Shown: positions 54,271 to 64,000 of the stretch, one piece after another
How positions within the stretch are numbered: position 1 is the first letter of the stretch
Layout: every line of letters starts with the position of its first letter
Origin: Marinobacter litoralis
GTDB taxonomy: Bacteria > Pseudomonadota > Gammaproteobacteria > Pseudomonadales > Oleiphilaceae
Reading direction: 5' to 3'
NCBI RefSeq assembly: GCF_003336705.1
Contig: NZ_QMDL01000003.1
Coordinates: forward strand, 310,211 to 374,210
DNA length: 64,000 bases
Position numbers and translations under genes: made by a program
The notes under the pieces: generated by a model
Seen by the model: the letters and a program-made list of their open reading frames with translations, nothing else
The model's database searches: none
What the model was told of the DNA's origin: nothing

Positions 54271-54657
54271 ATGATGCGATCCAACTTTTCATTGAAATCT
54301 GTTTCGTGCGCTATTCTTGCGCTGCTGGCGATCACCTTGTCATCGGCCTGCACCAATACGTCCGGCCCATCAGAAAAGATCATCGAGTACGCCCGCTCAG
54401 CCACCCCCGAGAACCCCGAAACTGCCGAGATTTATCAGCGTTCCTGCATGGCTTGCCATGGCAACGGCACCTCCGATGCGCCACTGACCGGGGATAAAAA
54501 TGCGTGGCAACCGCGCATGGAAAAGGGCATGGACACACTGCTGGACAACGTCGTCTCGGGCATGGGTGGCATGCCCCCTTATGGCCTGTGCATGGATTGC
54601 AACGCCGCCGAATTTCAGGCTCTGATCACCTTCATGGCGACACCGGCGCAGATTTAG
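54271..54657 (+). CDS. Lipoprotein cytochrome c5-like protein
   Basis: A 128-residue lipoprotein: signal ends LSSAC with Cys27. The haem motif is CMACH (SCMACHGNGTSDAPLTGDKNAW) and the C-terminal GLCMDCNAAEF is the extra cysteine pair typical of cytochrome c5. The methionine ligand is likely in GMGGMPPYG. The start at 54271 lacks a strong ribosome site. It ends ten bases before the FAD-dependent oxidase gene and is its likely electron acceptor. Confidence 0.88.
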   Translation: MMRSNFSLKSVSCAILALLAITLSSACTNTSGPSEKIIEYARSATPENPETAEIYQRSCMACHGNGTSDAPLTGDKNAWQPRMEKGMDTLLDNVVSGMGGMPPYGLCMDCNAAEFQALITFMATPAQI

Positions 54658-54666
54658 GAGCACAGC

Positions 54667-56079
54667 ATGCAGCGACGGCACTTTCTGAATTTGCTGGTAG
54701 GCAGCGCCATTGCCAGCCAAGTAGGGTGGCCCGAGATTGGTCATGCCCGAATATCTTCCGGGCAAAAATCGACCACCGCAGGCACAATGACCTGGCGCAA
54801 CTGGTCTGGCTCGCAGAGTTCTAGTCCGAGCCATCGTCTGGCCCCGCGTTCGGTCAACGAACTGTTGGAAATTCTGGACAACCCAGCCCATCAAAACGCG
54901 ACTATTCGGCCTGTTGGTTCTGGCCATTCGTTCTCGCCGTTGGTGCCCACCAACGATGTGCTGGTGTCACTGGCTCGCCTGAACGGTATCCTCGATCACA
55001 ACGATGATCTTTGCCGTGCCCGGATCGCCACCGGCACGCTGCTCGGTCAACTTGGCCAACCGCTCGAAAGCATCAACCAAGCACTATTCAACATGCCGGA
55101 CATCGATCAGCAATCGCTGGGCGGCTTACTGGCAACGGCGACCCATGGCACCGGGGCTGAACTGATGAGCTTGTCGGGCTATATTGAAGGCCTGACACTG
55201 GTCACCGCGCAGGGAGAGGTGTTGGAGTGCAGCCGGGAGCAGAACCCGGACGTCTTCCAGGCAGCACGAGTCGGGCTGGGCAGCTTGGGCTTCGTAACCG
55301 ATGTCACCCTCCAGAACCGGCGCCCATACCGGCTAAAGAAAACCACCGAATGGTTAGCCATCGACGACATTCTCAATAACGCCGACGCGCGCGCCAAGGC
55401 GCACCGCAACTACGAATTCTTCTATATCCCGTTCTCGGGCATGGGCTTCACCAGCACCCACGACATCACCGATGAGCCGGTATCTGAAACCGAGGCCATC
55501 GATCAGAACGACGGTGCCCGGGATCTGCAACAAGCCCGCGATTACCTGTCGTGGTCGCCGCGTCTGCGCCGGCTCATACTCGGTGGCTACATGCGCACCC
55601 TCGGCACCGAGGTTAAGGTGGCCTCCTCCTGGCAGAACTACACCAGTGCCAGGAACGTGCGCTTCAATGAAATGGAATACCACCTGCCGAGAGACCATTG
55701 GCAGGCTGCGCTTCGAGAGGTGATCGATACCATCGAAAGCCAATTCCCCGAGGTGTTTTTCCCCATTGAGGTAAGGTTTGTAAAGGCCGACGATGCCTGG
55801 CTCAGCCCTTTTTACCAGCGCGATTCAGTTTCCATCGCGGTACACCGGTTCTTTGAGGAAGACCATACCCCCTTGTTCGAGGCCGTGGAACCCATTCTGA
55901 AGCGGTATGGCGGAAGGCCACACTGGGGCAAACTGAATACCCTCACGGGTGCCGATTTCGAGTCACTGTATCCAAAGTGGCAGGCGTTCTGCGAAGTGAG
56001 AGAATCACTCGACCCGAACGGCCGTTTTCTGAACCCCTATCTGGCTCGTCTGTTCAACCAACCCACGAGTGCGGGATAG
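54667..56079 (+). CDS. Exported FAD-linked oxidoreductase, aldonolactone oxidase family
   Basis: A 470-residue VAO-type flavoprotein related to D-arabinono-1,4-lactone and L-gulonolactone oxidases. It has a signal-like N-terminus (RRHFLNLLVGSAIASQVG), the FAD domain with GSGHSFSPLVPTND, whose His is the usual covalent flavin site, DIDQQSLGGLLATATHGTG, and a C-terminal ALO domain ending HWGKLNTLTGADFESLYPKW. With the cytochrome upstream it probably acts as a dehydrogenase at the periplasmic side. Substrate unknown. Confidence 0.88.
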   Translation: MQRRHFLNLLVGSAIASQVGWPEIGHARISSGQKSTTAGTMTWRNWSGSQSSSPSHRLAPRSVNELLEILDNPAHQNATIRPVGSGHSFSPLVPTNDVLVSLARLNGILDHNDDLCRARIATGTLLGQLGQPLESINQALFNMPDIDQQSLGGLLATATHGTGAELMSLSGYIEGLTLVTAQGEVLECSREQNPDVFQAARVGLGSLGFVTDVTLQNRRPYRLKKTTEWLAIDDILNNADARAKAHRNYEFFYIPFSGMGFTSTHDITDEPVSETEAIDQNDGARDLQQARDYLSWSPRLRRLILGGYMRTLGTEVKVASSWQNYTSARNVRFNEMEYHLPRDHWQAALREVIDTIESQFPEVFFPIEVRFVKADDAWLSPFYQRDSVSIAVHRFFEEDHTPLFEAVEPILKRYGGRPHWGKLNTLTGADFESLYPKWQAFCEVRESLDPNGRFLNPYLARLFNQPTSAG

Positions 56080-56085
56080 ACCAAC

Positions 56086-57390
56086 ATGGCTCACAGCGAA
56101 GCGTTTCGCAAACAACGCCGCAGACTGCTGCTGGCCGGCGTTGCAGTGGGTGGATTGGGGGCAACCGGCTTACTGAGGCCTGAAGCGCAAACCGCCGGGC
56201 ACTCCCGTTATTTTATGGCCCTACAAAAAGCCCTGCGGGACAAAGACCTGGCAACACCGACGCTGGTGATCGACCGCCAGCGTTTAAATCACAATATCGC
56301 CGTTTTGAGCGCTCGCATCGGCAAGGATTTCGATTACCGGATCGTCGCCAAGTCGCTCCCATCCGTTCCATTGCTCCAACACGTCATGGCGGTTGCCGGC
56401 ACCCGGAAACTGATGCTGTTTCATCAGCCGAGCCTCAACCAGGTAGCACGTGCTCTGCCTGACTCCGACATTCTGCTTGGTAAGCCGCTTCCGGCAACCT
56501 GCGCTGCACGCTTCTATCGGCAACTCGAAGCCGCCCCAAGCGGATTCGAACCCCATCACCAACTGCAATGGTTAGTGGATTCTCCGGCAAGGCTGGCTGA
56601 ATACCGGCAACTGGCGGAGCAGCGCAAGCAACCAATGCGGGTAAACCTTGAAATCGATATTGGCCTGCACCGGGGCGGTTTTGCCAGCCAGGATGCGTTG
56701 GTCTGGGCGCTCTCGCGTATCGAACGCTCGCCGTGGCTGACCTTCAGCGGTTTCATGGGGTATGAACCCCATATTGCCAAAGCACCCGGGCCGACGAACT
56801 GGCTGCGCGACCAAGCCATGGCCCGTTATCAGCAGTTTGTGGACACGGCAGAAGCGACCTTGGGCCGCAGCATTTCAGAGCTGACCCTGAACACCGGAGG
56901 CTCTACGACCTATCAGCTGTATCAAGGGATGGCCGGGCGAATACCCGCTAACGAACTGGCTGCAGGTTCAGGGCTGGTTCTGCCCACTGACTTCGATGTG
57001 GCCACCCTGGCCGACCACCAACCCGCTGCGTTCATTGCGACACCGGTACTGAAGCTTTTGGATCGAACCCGCATCCCGGGAGTACCCGGGCTGGGTCGAC
57101 TGCAAGCACTGTGGAACCCCAATCATGCGCGCACCGCGTTTATCTATGGCGGCTACTGGAAGGCCAGCCCGGTATCTCCACCGGGATTGGTACACAACAG
57201 CATCTATGGCCGCTCAACCAATCAGGAAATGCTGAACCTCGCAGAGGGCGTTCCACTCGAGGTGGGGGACCGGGTATTCCTGCGCCCTCACCAAAGTGAG
57301 GCTGTCTTGCTGGAATTTGGCGACCTCGCGGTTTACGACGCAACCTCAGATGCAATCACCGAGCGCTGGCCGGTGTTCGGGCGAGGGTGA
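56086..57390 (+). CDS. Exported DSD1-like PLP enzyme (alanine racemase fold)
   Basis: A 434-residue protein related to D-serine dehydratases and D-threonine aldolases. The likely Schiff-base Lys is in YRIVAKSLPSVPLL; LEIDIGLHRGGF and TLNTGGSTTYQLY are barrel motifs, and HNSIYGRSTNQEM lies in the C-terminal beta domain with the zinc-ligand style residues near FLRPHQSE. The N-terminus RKQRRRLLLAGVAVGGLGATG looks like a Tat or Sec signal, unusual for a PLP enzyme. It follows the oxidase by six bases. Substrate unknown. Confidence 0.85.
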   Translation: MAHSEAFRKQRRRLLLAGVAVGGLGATGLLRPEAQTAGHSRYFMALQKALRDKDLATPTLVIDRQRLNHNIAVLSARIGKDFDYRIVAKSLPSVPLLQHVMAVAGTRKLMLFHQPSLNQVARALPDSDILLGKPLPATCAARFYRQLEAAPSGFEPHHQLQWLVDSPARLAEYRQLAEQRKQPMRVNLEIDIGLHRGGFASQDALVWALSRIERSPWLTFSGFMGYEPHIAKAPGPTNWLRDQAMARYQQFVDTAEATLGRSISELTLNTGGSTTYQLYQGMAGRIPANELAAGSGLVLPTDFDVATLADHQPAAFIATPVLKLLDRTRIPGVPGLGRLQALWNPNHARTAFIYGGYWKASPVSPPGLVHNSIYGRSTNQEMLNLAEGVPLEVGDRVFLRPHQSEAVLLEFGDLAVYDATSDAITERWPVFGRG

Positions 57391-57447
57391 ACTGCGCAGC
57401 GGTCCATGTTTTAATTCCGGAAAACCGTTCAGGCAACAGGACTGCTT

Positions 57448-57918
57448 ATGACTCCCGGAATTCTCGCCGCTAAAAAAGCGAAAATCAGCTTCACCGTGCA
57501 CGAATACGAACACGATCCGTCGGCCGAAAGCTACGGCAGCGAAGCCGCCGACAAAATGGGCGTTGACCCAAACCGGGTCTTTAAAACATTGGTCGTGGCG
57601 CTGGACGGCAAAGAGCTGGCGGTGGGTTTAGTGCCGGTCACCAGCATGCTTAGCCTAAAGCTGATCGCCAAAGCAGCAGAAGCCAAAAAAGCCGGCATGG
57701 CGGATAAACAACTGGTGCAGCGAAGTACAGGCTATGTACTGGGCGGGGTGAGCCCGCTAGGGCAGAAAAAACGCTTGAAAACGTTCATTGATGCCACTGC
57801 CGAACAGTACGACACCATTTTCGTCAGTGCGGGTAAACGGGGGTTGGAAATCGAACTGGCCCCAGCCGATCTGGCAAAGCTGACCGGTGCGGGTTTCGCA
57901 AATTTACAGCAAGACTAA
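57448..57918 (+). CDS. ybaK: Cys-tRNA(Pro)/Cys-tRNA(Cys) deacylase
   Basis: A 156-residue YbaK/EbsC editing protein that clears mischarged Cys-tRNA(Pro). Features: FKTLVVALDGKELAVGLVPVTSMLSLK with the key Lys, and YVLGGVSPLGQKKRLKTFID. AGGA precedes the ATG. It ends at a bidirectional terminator. Confidence 0.95.
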   Translation: MTPGILAAKKAKISFTVHEYEHDPSAESYGSEAADKMGVDPNRVFKTLVVALDGKELAVGLVPVTSMLSLKLIAKAAEAKKAGMADKQLVQRSTGYVLGGVSPLGQKKRLKTFIDATAEQYDTIFVSAGKRGLEIELAPADLAKLTGAGFANLQQD

Positions 57919-57952
57919 AAAACAGGCCGGGGTTTTACCCCCGGCCTGTTTT
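57917..57952. terminator. Bidirectional intrinsic terminator between ybaK and icd
   Basis: Arms AACAGGCCGGGG (57921-57932) and CCCCGGCCTGTT (57939-57950), with A run on the left and T run on the right, serving both converging genes. Confidence 0.93.
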
Positions 57953-57958
57953 CGAGCC

Positions 57959-60202
57959 TTATTTCACTGAAGCAGCAGCTTCTTCAAGGATCTTGTTGAA
58001 GGTAGCGCTTGGGCGCATCACTTCTGAGACCTTGTCCGCCGGTGCATAGTAGTACCCGCCGATATCGGCCGGGTGACCCTGAACCACGGTCATCTCTTCC
58101 AGAATCTTGTCCTTGTTGTCTTCCAACTGCTTGGACAACTTGGTGAAGAATTCCTTCAGTTCTTGATCGCTGTCCTGCTTGGACAGCTCTTCTGCCCAGT
58201 AACGGGCCAGATGGAAGTGAGAACCACGGTTGTCCAGCTCGCCGGTGACGCGGGATGGGGACTGGTTATTCTCCAGCAGGCGCTCAGTCGCTTTGTCCAT
58301 GGTCTGACCCAACAAACGGGCGCGGGCGTTGTCGTGTTTCTCGCCCAACTCATCCAGAGATACCGCGGTAGCCAGGAACTCACCCAATGAATCCCAGCGC
58401 AGGTGATTTTCCTGTACCAACTGCTGAACGTGCTTAGGCGCAGAACCGCCAGCGCCGGTCTCGTACAAACCACCGCCATTCAACAGAGGTACGATGGACA
58501 GCATCTTGGCACTGGTGCCCAGTTCCAGAATCGGGAACAGGTCAGTCAGGTAGTCACGCAGTACGTTGCCGGTTACGGAAATCGTATCCAAGCCACGAAT
58601 CAGGCGCTCCATGGTCCAGCGAATGGCACGTACAGGCGATTCGATACGGATGTGCAGACCTTCGGTGTCGTGATCTTTCAGGTAAGTGTTTACCTTCTTG
58701 ATCAGTTCGGCATCGTGAGCACGCTCGTCGTCCAGCCAGAACACAGCAGGCATACCGGTGGCACGGGCACGGTTAACGGCCAGCTTGACCCAGTCGCGGA
58801 TTGGCAGGTCTTTGGTCTGGCAAGCACGCCAGATGTCACCTTCTTCCACGTTGTGCTCGGTCAGCACGGTACCGTCTTCAGCGACGATGCGGACAATTCC
58901 TTCTTCTTTGATTTCAAAGGTCTTGTCGTGCGAGCCGTATTCTTCAGCTTTCTGTGCCATCAGGCCAACGTTCGGCACGGTACCCATAGTGGTAGGATCA
59001 AAAGCACCATGAGTCTTACAGAAGTTGATGGTTTCCTGATAGATGGTGGCGTAGGTGGACTCAGGCATTACCGCCTTGGTGTCCTTAAGCTTGCCATCAC
59101 GGGCCCACATTTTACCGGAGTTACGGATCATGGCGGGCATGGACGCATCAACGATCACGTCGCTCGGCACGTGCAGGTTGGTCACACCTTTCACCGAGTC
59201 AACCATCGCGATTTCCGGACGGTGCTCGTAAGTCTTGTGCAGGGCTTCCTGAATTTCTTCCTGCTTCGACTCTGGCAACTGCTTGATTTTGTCGAGTACG
59301 GAGGACAGACCGTTGTTCGGGTTTACACCGATTTCTTCGAACAGGTCGCCGTACTTATCGAACAACTCTTTGTAGTAAATCTTCACCGCGTGACCGAACA
59401 CGATCGGGTGAGAGATTTTCATCATGGTTGCTTTGACGTGCAGGGAGAACATCACACCGGTCTTTTCGCAATCTTCGATCGCATCTTCGAAGAATTTGCA
59501 GAGCGCTTTCTTGCTCATGAACATGCCGTCGACAACTTCACCTTCCTGCAGGGGCAGGTCAGATTTCAGGACGGTCTGTTCGCCTTTCTTGTTCTCGAAG
59601 ACGATACGGGCGTTGGTGGCCTTGTCCAGAGTCACGGACTGCTCGCTGGAGTAGAAATCTCCGCCACGCATGTGGGCAACGTGGGTACGAGACGCCGGAC
59701 TCCATTCGCCCATGGTGTGCGGGTACTTGCGAGCAAAGGCTTTTACCGCGGCCGGGGCACGGCGGTCGGAGTTACCTTCACGCAAAACCGGGTTTACGGC
59801 ACTGCCCAATACTTTGGAGTAACGGGCGTGGATGTCTTTTTCTTCGTCGGTCTCTGGGTGCTCTTTGTACTCAGGGACGTTGTAACCTTTTTCGTTCAGC
59901 TCTTTGATGGCTGCACGCAACTGCGGGATAGAGGCAGAGATGTTCGGCAGTTTGATGATGTTGGCATCTGGGTCTTTGGTGTATTCACCCAATTCGGCCA
60001 AGTCATCGGTGACGCGCTGGTTTTCTTCAAGGTAGTCAGGGAAGCCTGCCAGAATACGGGCCGCGAGGGAGATGTCGCTGGTTTCAAATTCGATACCAGC
60101 CGGCTTGGCGAAGGTTTCCAGTATGGGGAGCAGTGACCGGGTGGCTAGCGCGGGGGCTTCGTCGGTCAGGGTGTAGATGATCTTGGACTTGGATTTGGTC
60201 AT
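57959..60202 (-). CDS. icd: Isocitrate dehydrogenase (NADP+), monomeric type
   Basis: A 747-residue single-chain enzyme of the TCA cycle converting isocitrate to 2-oxoglutarate. It shows [41 protein letters not shown] and [16 protein letters not shown], all typical of the monomeric family near 740 residues. The ATG at 60202 has GAGG seven bases upstream and is preferred over an extended frame to 60241. The 242-bp gap upstream holds AT-rich sequence but no promoter I would assign. Confidence 0.96.
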   Translation of the reverse strand: MTKSKSKIIYTLTDEAPALATRSLLPILETFAKPAGIEFETSDISLAARILAGFPDYLEENQRVTDDLAELGEYTKDPDANIIKLPNISASIPQLRAAIKELNEKGYNVPEYKEHPETDEEKDIHARYSKVLGSAVNPVLREGNSDRRAPAAVKAFARKYPHTMGEWSPASRTHVAHMRGGDFYSSEQSVTLDKATNARIVFENKKGEQTVLKSDLPLQEGEVVDGMFMSKKALCKFFEDAIEDCEKTGVMFSLHVKATMMKISHPIVFGHAVKIYYKELFDKYGDLFEEIGVNPNNGLSSVLDKIKQLPESKQEEIQEALHKTYEHRPEIAMVDSVKGVTNLHVPSDVIVDASMPAMIRNSGKMWARDGKLKDTKAVMPESTYATIYQETINFCKTHGAFDPTTMGTVPNVGLMAQKAEEYGSHDKTFEIKEEGIVRIVAEDGTVLTEHNVEEGDIWRACQTKDLPIRDWVKLAVNRARATGMPAVFWLDDERAHDAELIKKVNTYLKDHDTEGLHIRIESPVRAIRWTMERLIRGLDTISVTGNVLRDYLTDLFPILELGTSAKMLSIVPLLNGGGLYETGAGGSAPKHVQQLVQENHLRWDSLGEFLATAVSLDELGEKHDNARARLLGQTMDKATERLLENNQSPSRVTGELDNRGSHFHLARYWAEELSKQDSDQELKEFFTKLSKQLEDNKDKILEEMTVVQGHPADIGGYYYAPADKVSEVMRPSATFNKILEEAAASVK

Positions 60203-60444
60203 TTTCGTCCTCTGGCTAAGGGGTGGGTTCAGGACGGTCATGGCGAGGCCGGTCGTCTTGTGAACGTCTGGCCGGGGCGATGACTGATTCGGAACTTTTG
60301 ATAGACCTAATAAGATAGCATTTTTTACGGCTTATGGATTACGATCTTAGTATAAGAACGTACGAATAATGCCAGATCTTCTGCTACAACGTGATGAAAC
60401 GGCAGGAATTTACGAAACTTTCTAACATTTGGTGGGCTTTGAGG

Positions 60445-62433
60445 TCATTCCGGCAAAAGGCCGGATTCCATCAACCGCTCGCGTATTTGATCCAAGGCTT
60501 CAGGGTTACCCAGAGCATCCCGGTTTTCGGCTTTGTTCGAACCGTTGATCAGCCGAGCCACCGCCAGTTCCACTTTCTTCCCGCTCCGGGTGTAGGGAAT
60601 GTCGGGCACTTCGACGATGTGCTTGGGCACGTGTCTGGGGCTGGCGCCTTCTCGGATTTTGGTTTTCAGGGTTTTCATCAGGTCCGCGGTGACGCTCTGG
60701 CCTTCGGCCGGGACAACGAAGAGGACGACTTCTACGTCGCCTTCGATCTGGCGGCCAACCACCAGACTGTCTTTGACTTCTGCGACGGTTTCAACCTGTC
60801 GGTAGATTTCGGCGGTGCCGATTCTTACGCCGCCGGGGTTGAGGGTGGCGTCGGAGCGGCCGTAGATGATGGCGCCGCCGTGTTCGGTGAATTCGATGAA
60901 GTCGCCTTGGGCCCAAACACCAGGGAAGGTGTTGAAGTAGGCATCTTGGTAGCGTTCGCTGTTCGGGTCTTGCCAGAAGCTGACAGGCATGGACGGTAGG
61001 GGCTGGCGGCAGACGAGCTCACCGCGGCCATTGCTGACCGGCTGACCTTCGTCGTTGTAGGCAACGGCATCGACACCCAGGACGCGGCATTGGATTTCGC
61101 CCCGGCGCACAGGCAGCAACGGGGTTGCGCCCACGAAGCAGCCGCAGATGTCGGTGCCGCCGGCGATGGAGCCCAGCAAAACGTTCGGTGCGCCATCACT
61201 GTAGACCCAATCGTAGTCTTCCGGAAGCAGCGGCGAGCCGGTGGAGAAAACCACGCGCAAGGCACTTTGGTCGTGAGCCTTCGCAGGTTTGAGCCCGGCT
61301 TTCCGGCAACCGGCGATGAAGCGCGCGCTGGTGCCGTAATGGGTGACTTTCTCTTTGGCCACGGTGTCCCAAAGGACATCGAGGCTGGGGTAGCCGGGTG
61401 AGCCGTCTACGGTGATCACGGCGGCACCGGTCATCAAGGCCGAGGCTTGCCAGTTCCACATCATCCAGCCACAGGTGGTGAAGTACAGGAAACGGTCTTC
61501 CGGGCCGACATCGCCGTGTAGCATCAGTTCTTTGGCGTGGTTGATCAGCAGGCCAGCGGTGCCGTGCACGATGCACTTGGGTTTTCCGGTGGTTCCGGAC
61601 GAATAAAGGATGTACACAGGATGATCCGGGTCCACCGGGGTGTATGATGGCGCTTGTCCGGCACCATCTTCAAGCGCCTGCTCCCAGGGTGTAACCCGAT
61701 CACCGGATACCGGCGCTTGGTCAGGCAGTTGCTGGACACTGACAACCGCTTTCAGTGAGGGCAGGCCGGCAATCAGGTCGGCAAAGTCCTGTTGACGTGC
61801 AAAAGTTTTGCCGCCATAGCCGTAACCGTTCACCACAATCAGCGCGGCCGGCTCAATCTGGCCGAAACGGTCGTTGATCGCGCCAATTCCGAAATCCGGT
61901 GACGCGGAACTCCAGATCGCACCCATACTGGTGGCCGCCAGCATACCCACCAACGCTTCATAGCCATTGGTGACAACACCGGCAACCCGGTCACCTTTTC
62001 CAATGCCTTTGCTGCGCAGGAAGGCTTCCAGTGCACCGGCGTCGGCTTTCAGTTCACGGTAACTTTTACGCAATACCGGGCGGGTTTCACAGTAGGCGAC
62101 GACCGCCTCTTTGTCTGCATGATCATTATCCGCCCAGCGCAGCAAATTGGCAGCGAAGTTCAGTTTCATACCCGGGAACCATTCGGCACCCGGCATTTTT
62201 CGGCTACCCAACACCCGGGTAGCCGGCTTATCACAGATCAACCCACAGTAGTCCCAGACTTTCTCCCAGAAGGTTTCCAGTTCGTCGATCGACCACTGAT
62301 GCAACGCGTGGTAATCGGCAAATGGGCCGTGTCCGTCTTGCTCGAGCCAGTGTTTAAACCGGCCCATTCGTGACTCGGCCAACGTGGTTTCTGTCGGAGT
62401 CCATACCACCGCTGATTGTTCTGATGCACTCAT
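60445..62433 (-). CDS. aacS: Acetoacetate-CoA ligase
   Basis: A 662-residue cytosolic enzyme activating acetoacetate to acetoacetyl-CoA with ATP. It has [20 protein letters not shown], the ATP motif [17 protein letters not shown] and the C-terminal [15 protein letters not shown] and [11 protein letters not shown] motif. It directly follows hbdH (16 bp), whose product it consumes. Confidence 0.95.
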   Translation of the reverse strand: MSASEQSAVVWTPTETTLAESRMGRFKHWLEQDGHGPFADYHALHQWSIDELETFWEKVWDYCGLICDKPATRVLGSRKMPGAEWFPGMKLNFAANLLRWADNDHADKEAVVAYCETRPVLRKSYRELKADAGALEAFLRSKGIGKGDRVAGVVTNGYEALVGMLAATSMGAIWSSASPDFGIGAINDRFGQIEPAALIVVNGYGYGGKTFARQQDFADLIAGLPSLKAVVSVQQLPDQAPVSGDRVTPWEQALEDGAGQAPSYTPVDPDHPVYILYSSGTTGKPKCIVHGTAGLLINHAKELMLHGDVGPEDRFLYFTTCGWMMWNWQASALMTGAAVITVDGSPGYPSLDVLWDTVAKEKVTHYGTSARFIAGCRKAGLKPAKAHDQSALRVVFSTGSPLLPEDYDWVYSDGAPNVLLGSIAGGTDICGCFVGATPLLPVRRGEIQCRVLGVDAVAYNDEGQPVSNGRGELVCRQPLPSMPVSFWQDPNSERYQDAYFNTFPGVWAQGDFIEFTEHGGAIIYGRSDATLNPGGVRIGTAEIYRQVETVAEVKDSLVVGRQIEGDVEVVLFVVPAEGQSVTADLMKTLKTKIREGASPRHVPKHIVEVPDIPYTRSGKKVELAVARLINGSNKAENRDALGNPEALDQIRERLMESGLLPE

Positions 62434-62449
62434 CGGTCTCTCCGGGTAT

Positions 62450-63232
62450 TTACTGCATATGCCAACCGTGGCTGACCACCATGGATTGTCCTGTCAAAGC
62501 ATTGGATGGGAAGGCCGCCAAATGGACCGCCAGTTCAGACACATCGTCCACGGTTGTAAATTCGCCATCCACGGTATTCTTCAACATAATCTTGCTGATG
62601 ACGTCTTGTTCCGAGATCCCCAATTCTTTGGCCTGTTCGGGAATCTGTTTATCCACCAATGGCGTGCGCACAAAGCCGGGGCAAATGATGTTGCTGCGTA
62701 CACCAAATTCCGCGCCTTCTTTCGCCACCGCCCGGCACAATCCGAGCATACCGTGCTTGGCCGCCACATACGGTGCTTTCAGGGGCGACGCTTCAAGCGA
62801 ATGCACCGAACCCATGTACAGCATAGTGCCGCTGTTTTGCTCGTACATTTGCTGCAAGGCCGCTCTGGTAACCAGGAACGCACCATCCAAATGCACACGC
62901 ATCACCTTACTCCATTCAGCATAGGCCAATTTATGTACCGGTCCAATGTGCTGGATACCGGCATTGGCAAGGGCGATATCCAGTCGCCCCCACTTTTCCA
63001 CAATCGCGGCCACGCCTTGGCTTACCGCCGCTTCATCGGTCACATCCATGGCCAGGGACATTGCCGTGCCGCCCGCCTGCTCGATCGCGGCAACGGTGTC
63101 TGCCACGCTGTCCAGTGTAAGATCGGCGACCGCCACGCGGGCACCCTCGCGGGCGAAATGTTCCGCAATGGCACGACCAATACCTCGTCCCGCGCCGGTG
63201 ACTAATGCAGTTTGCTGTTGAAGACGTTTCAT
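62450..63232 (-). CDS. hbdH: 3-hydroxybutyrate dehydrogenase
   Basis: A 260-residue short-chain dehydrogenase oxidising D-3-hydroxybutyrate to acetoacetate with NAD+. Motifs: [24 protein letters not shown], catalytic Tyr and Lys in YVAAKHGM, and the ending [10 protein letters not shown] typical of the family. The ATG at 63232 has AAGGGG six bases upstream. It lies 55 bp after a TRAP permease gene, which may import the substrate. Confidence 0.92.
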   Translation of the reverse strand: MKRLQQQTALVTGAGRGIGRAIAEHFAREGARVAVADLTLDSVADTVAAIEQAGGTAMSLAMDVTDEAAVSQGVAAIVEKWGRLDIALANAGIQHIGPVHKLAYAEWSKVMRVHLDGAFLVTRAALQQMYEQNSGTMLYMGSVHSLEASPLKAPYVAAKHGMLGLCRAVAKEGAEFGVRSNIICPGFVRTPLVDKQIPEQAKELGISEQDVISKIMLKNTVDGEFTTVDDVSELAVHLAAFPSNALTGQSMVVSHGWHMQ

Positions 63233-63287
63233 CACAGTCCCCTTATTGTTGTTTCGTTATTGTCTGTCGTTAACACTGCAAATGGGT

Positions 63288-64000
63288 TCAAGAGCCGCCG
63301 TAGACTTCGTTAGGCAGCCAGGTCGCCAACGGCTCAAACCAGAACACCAACGCCAACGCCAGTATTTGCAATGCGATGAAGGGCAATACGCCCAGATAAA
63401 TGTCCCGGGTGGTGATTTCCGGCGGACACACTCCTTTGATGTAAAACAGCGAAAATCCGACCGGCGGGGTCAAGAAGGAGGTTTGCAGGCAAATGGCAAA
63501 CATGATCGCAAACCACACGGGCTCGACGCCCATCTTGAACAGTACCGGCGCTACCAGCGGCAGGACGATCAAGGTGATCTCGACCCAATCCAGGAAAAAG
63601 CCCAGCAGGAAGGTAATGAACAGCACCGTCAGCAACACACCGGTGGTTCCAAAGGGCAAGCCGGTAATGGCCCCCTCAATGACCTCATCACCTCCCAAAC
63701 CGCGCAGCACCGACGCAAATACCGTGGCACCGATGAAGATGCCAAAGATAAACGCCGAGGTTCGGCTGGTCTGATACAGAGACTCTTTCAGGGTTTCCAT
63801 GTTCAGGCGCTTGCTGACAAAAGCCATCAACAATGCGCCCCCGGCACCCACAGCTGAAGCTTCGGTGGTGGTGGCGATCCCGAAGAAAATAGACCCCAAC
63901 ACCGCGATGATCAGCACCATCGGCGGCAATACCGCCTGAACCACACCAAGAATGGCCCTGGCATCCAGCGGCTCACGATTCTCTGGCGCGGGGGCCAGAT
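63288..64000 (-). CDS. TRAP transporter large permease (DctM), truncated at window edge
   Basis: The C-terminal 237 or so residues of a TRAP large membrane subunit; the frame stays open to base 64000. Hydrophobic helices and the family blocks FFGIATTTEASAVGAGGALL, FILFLGFFLDW-like FLLGFFLDWVEITLI and FLTPPVGFSLFYIKGV are visible. TRAP systems import organic acids with sodium. Its position before hbdH and aacS suggests 3-hydroxybutyrate or a related acid. The rest of the transporter lies outside. Confidence 0.92.
   Translation of the reverse strand, partial: LAPAPENREPLDARAILGVVQAVLPPMVLIIAVLGSIFFGIATTTEASAVGAGGALLMAFVSKRLNMETLKESLYQTSRTSAFIFGIFIGATVFASVLRGLGGDEVIEGAITGLPFGTTGVLLTVLFITFLLGFFLDWVEITLIVLPLVAPVLFKMGVEPVWFAIMFAICLQTSFLTPPVGFSLFYIKGVCPPEITTRDIYLGVLPFIALQILALALVFWFEPLATWLPNEVYGGS

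Noticed and set aside
58403-60136. 577-codon plus-strand open frame inside icd
   Set aside because: Antisense to the whole of the monomeric isocitrate dehydrogenase gene, no recognisable domain; codon-bias shadow.

Overview
The window looks like chromosomal DNA from a marine, moderately halophilic gammaproteobacterium of the Marinobacter type. This is inferred from the ectoine genes, a monomeric NADP isocitrate dehydrogenase, an OprI-type Lpp lipoprotein, a DUF748 protein, two quinone/redox-rich loci and coding density with short intergenic gaps. No species assignment was tested. No tRNA, rRNA, CRISPR array, prophage or insertion sequence was seen. Both ends cut through genes: nirB on the left and a TRAP transporter permease on the right.

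Layout. 1-4.3 kb: assimilatory nitrite reductase nirB (3' part) and nirD, then a lysophospholipid flippase/acyltransferase fusion. 4.3-9.6 kb: TM2 protein, glutamine amidotransferase, diguanylate cyclase, a decayed short-chain dehydrogenase, nfeD-qmcA and yfbR. 9.6-14.5 kb: a large DUF748 protein, then pdxH, a phosphopantetheinyl transferase and tag. 14.6-18.2 kb: ectoine genes ectA-ectB-ask behind a near-consensus promoter, but with no ectC. 18.4-28.2 kb: a symporter and a redox/metal-flavoured locus built around an ECF sigma factor and a small zinc-binding anti-sigma factor. It holds a radical SAM enzyme, a TVP38-flavoprotein fusion, a cysteine-repeat cytochrome, a DUF6969-like protein, a papain-like hydrolase and a DUF547 protein. 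Four of its minus-strand transcription units carry the same sequence, TGTAACAW-N11-SSGTGTC, just upstream of their starts. I read this as the promoter of the local ECF sigma factor.

28.5-34 kb: type II NADH dehydrogenase, a cation/proton antiporter, and the lipoprotein gene lpp placed between two L,D-transpeptidase genes. 34-42.5 kb: MarR-controlled and YcaD-like exporters, a WYL regulator, an exported nuclease, a hydrolase and an AraC regulator. 42.5-46 kb: queE-queC, an exonuclease, and a compact RNA-rich intergenic region with an attenuator-like leader and a candidate small RNA. 45.5-51.5 kb: a hybrid histidine kinase operon and a lipoprotein. 51.5-57.9 kb: a serine hydrolase, a second diguanylate cyclase, an exported cytochrome/flavin-oxidase/PLP-enzyme operon and ybaK. 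57.9-64 kb: icd and the 3-hydroxybutyrate/acetoacetate catabolic genes aacS and hbdH next to a TRAP transporter.

The best candidates for something undescribed are the ECF-controlled locus with its shared promoter motif, the ectoine cluster without ectoine synthase, and the leader region at 44.8-45.2 kb.
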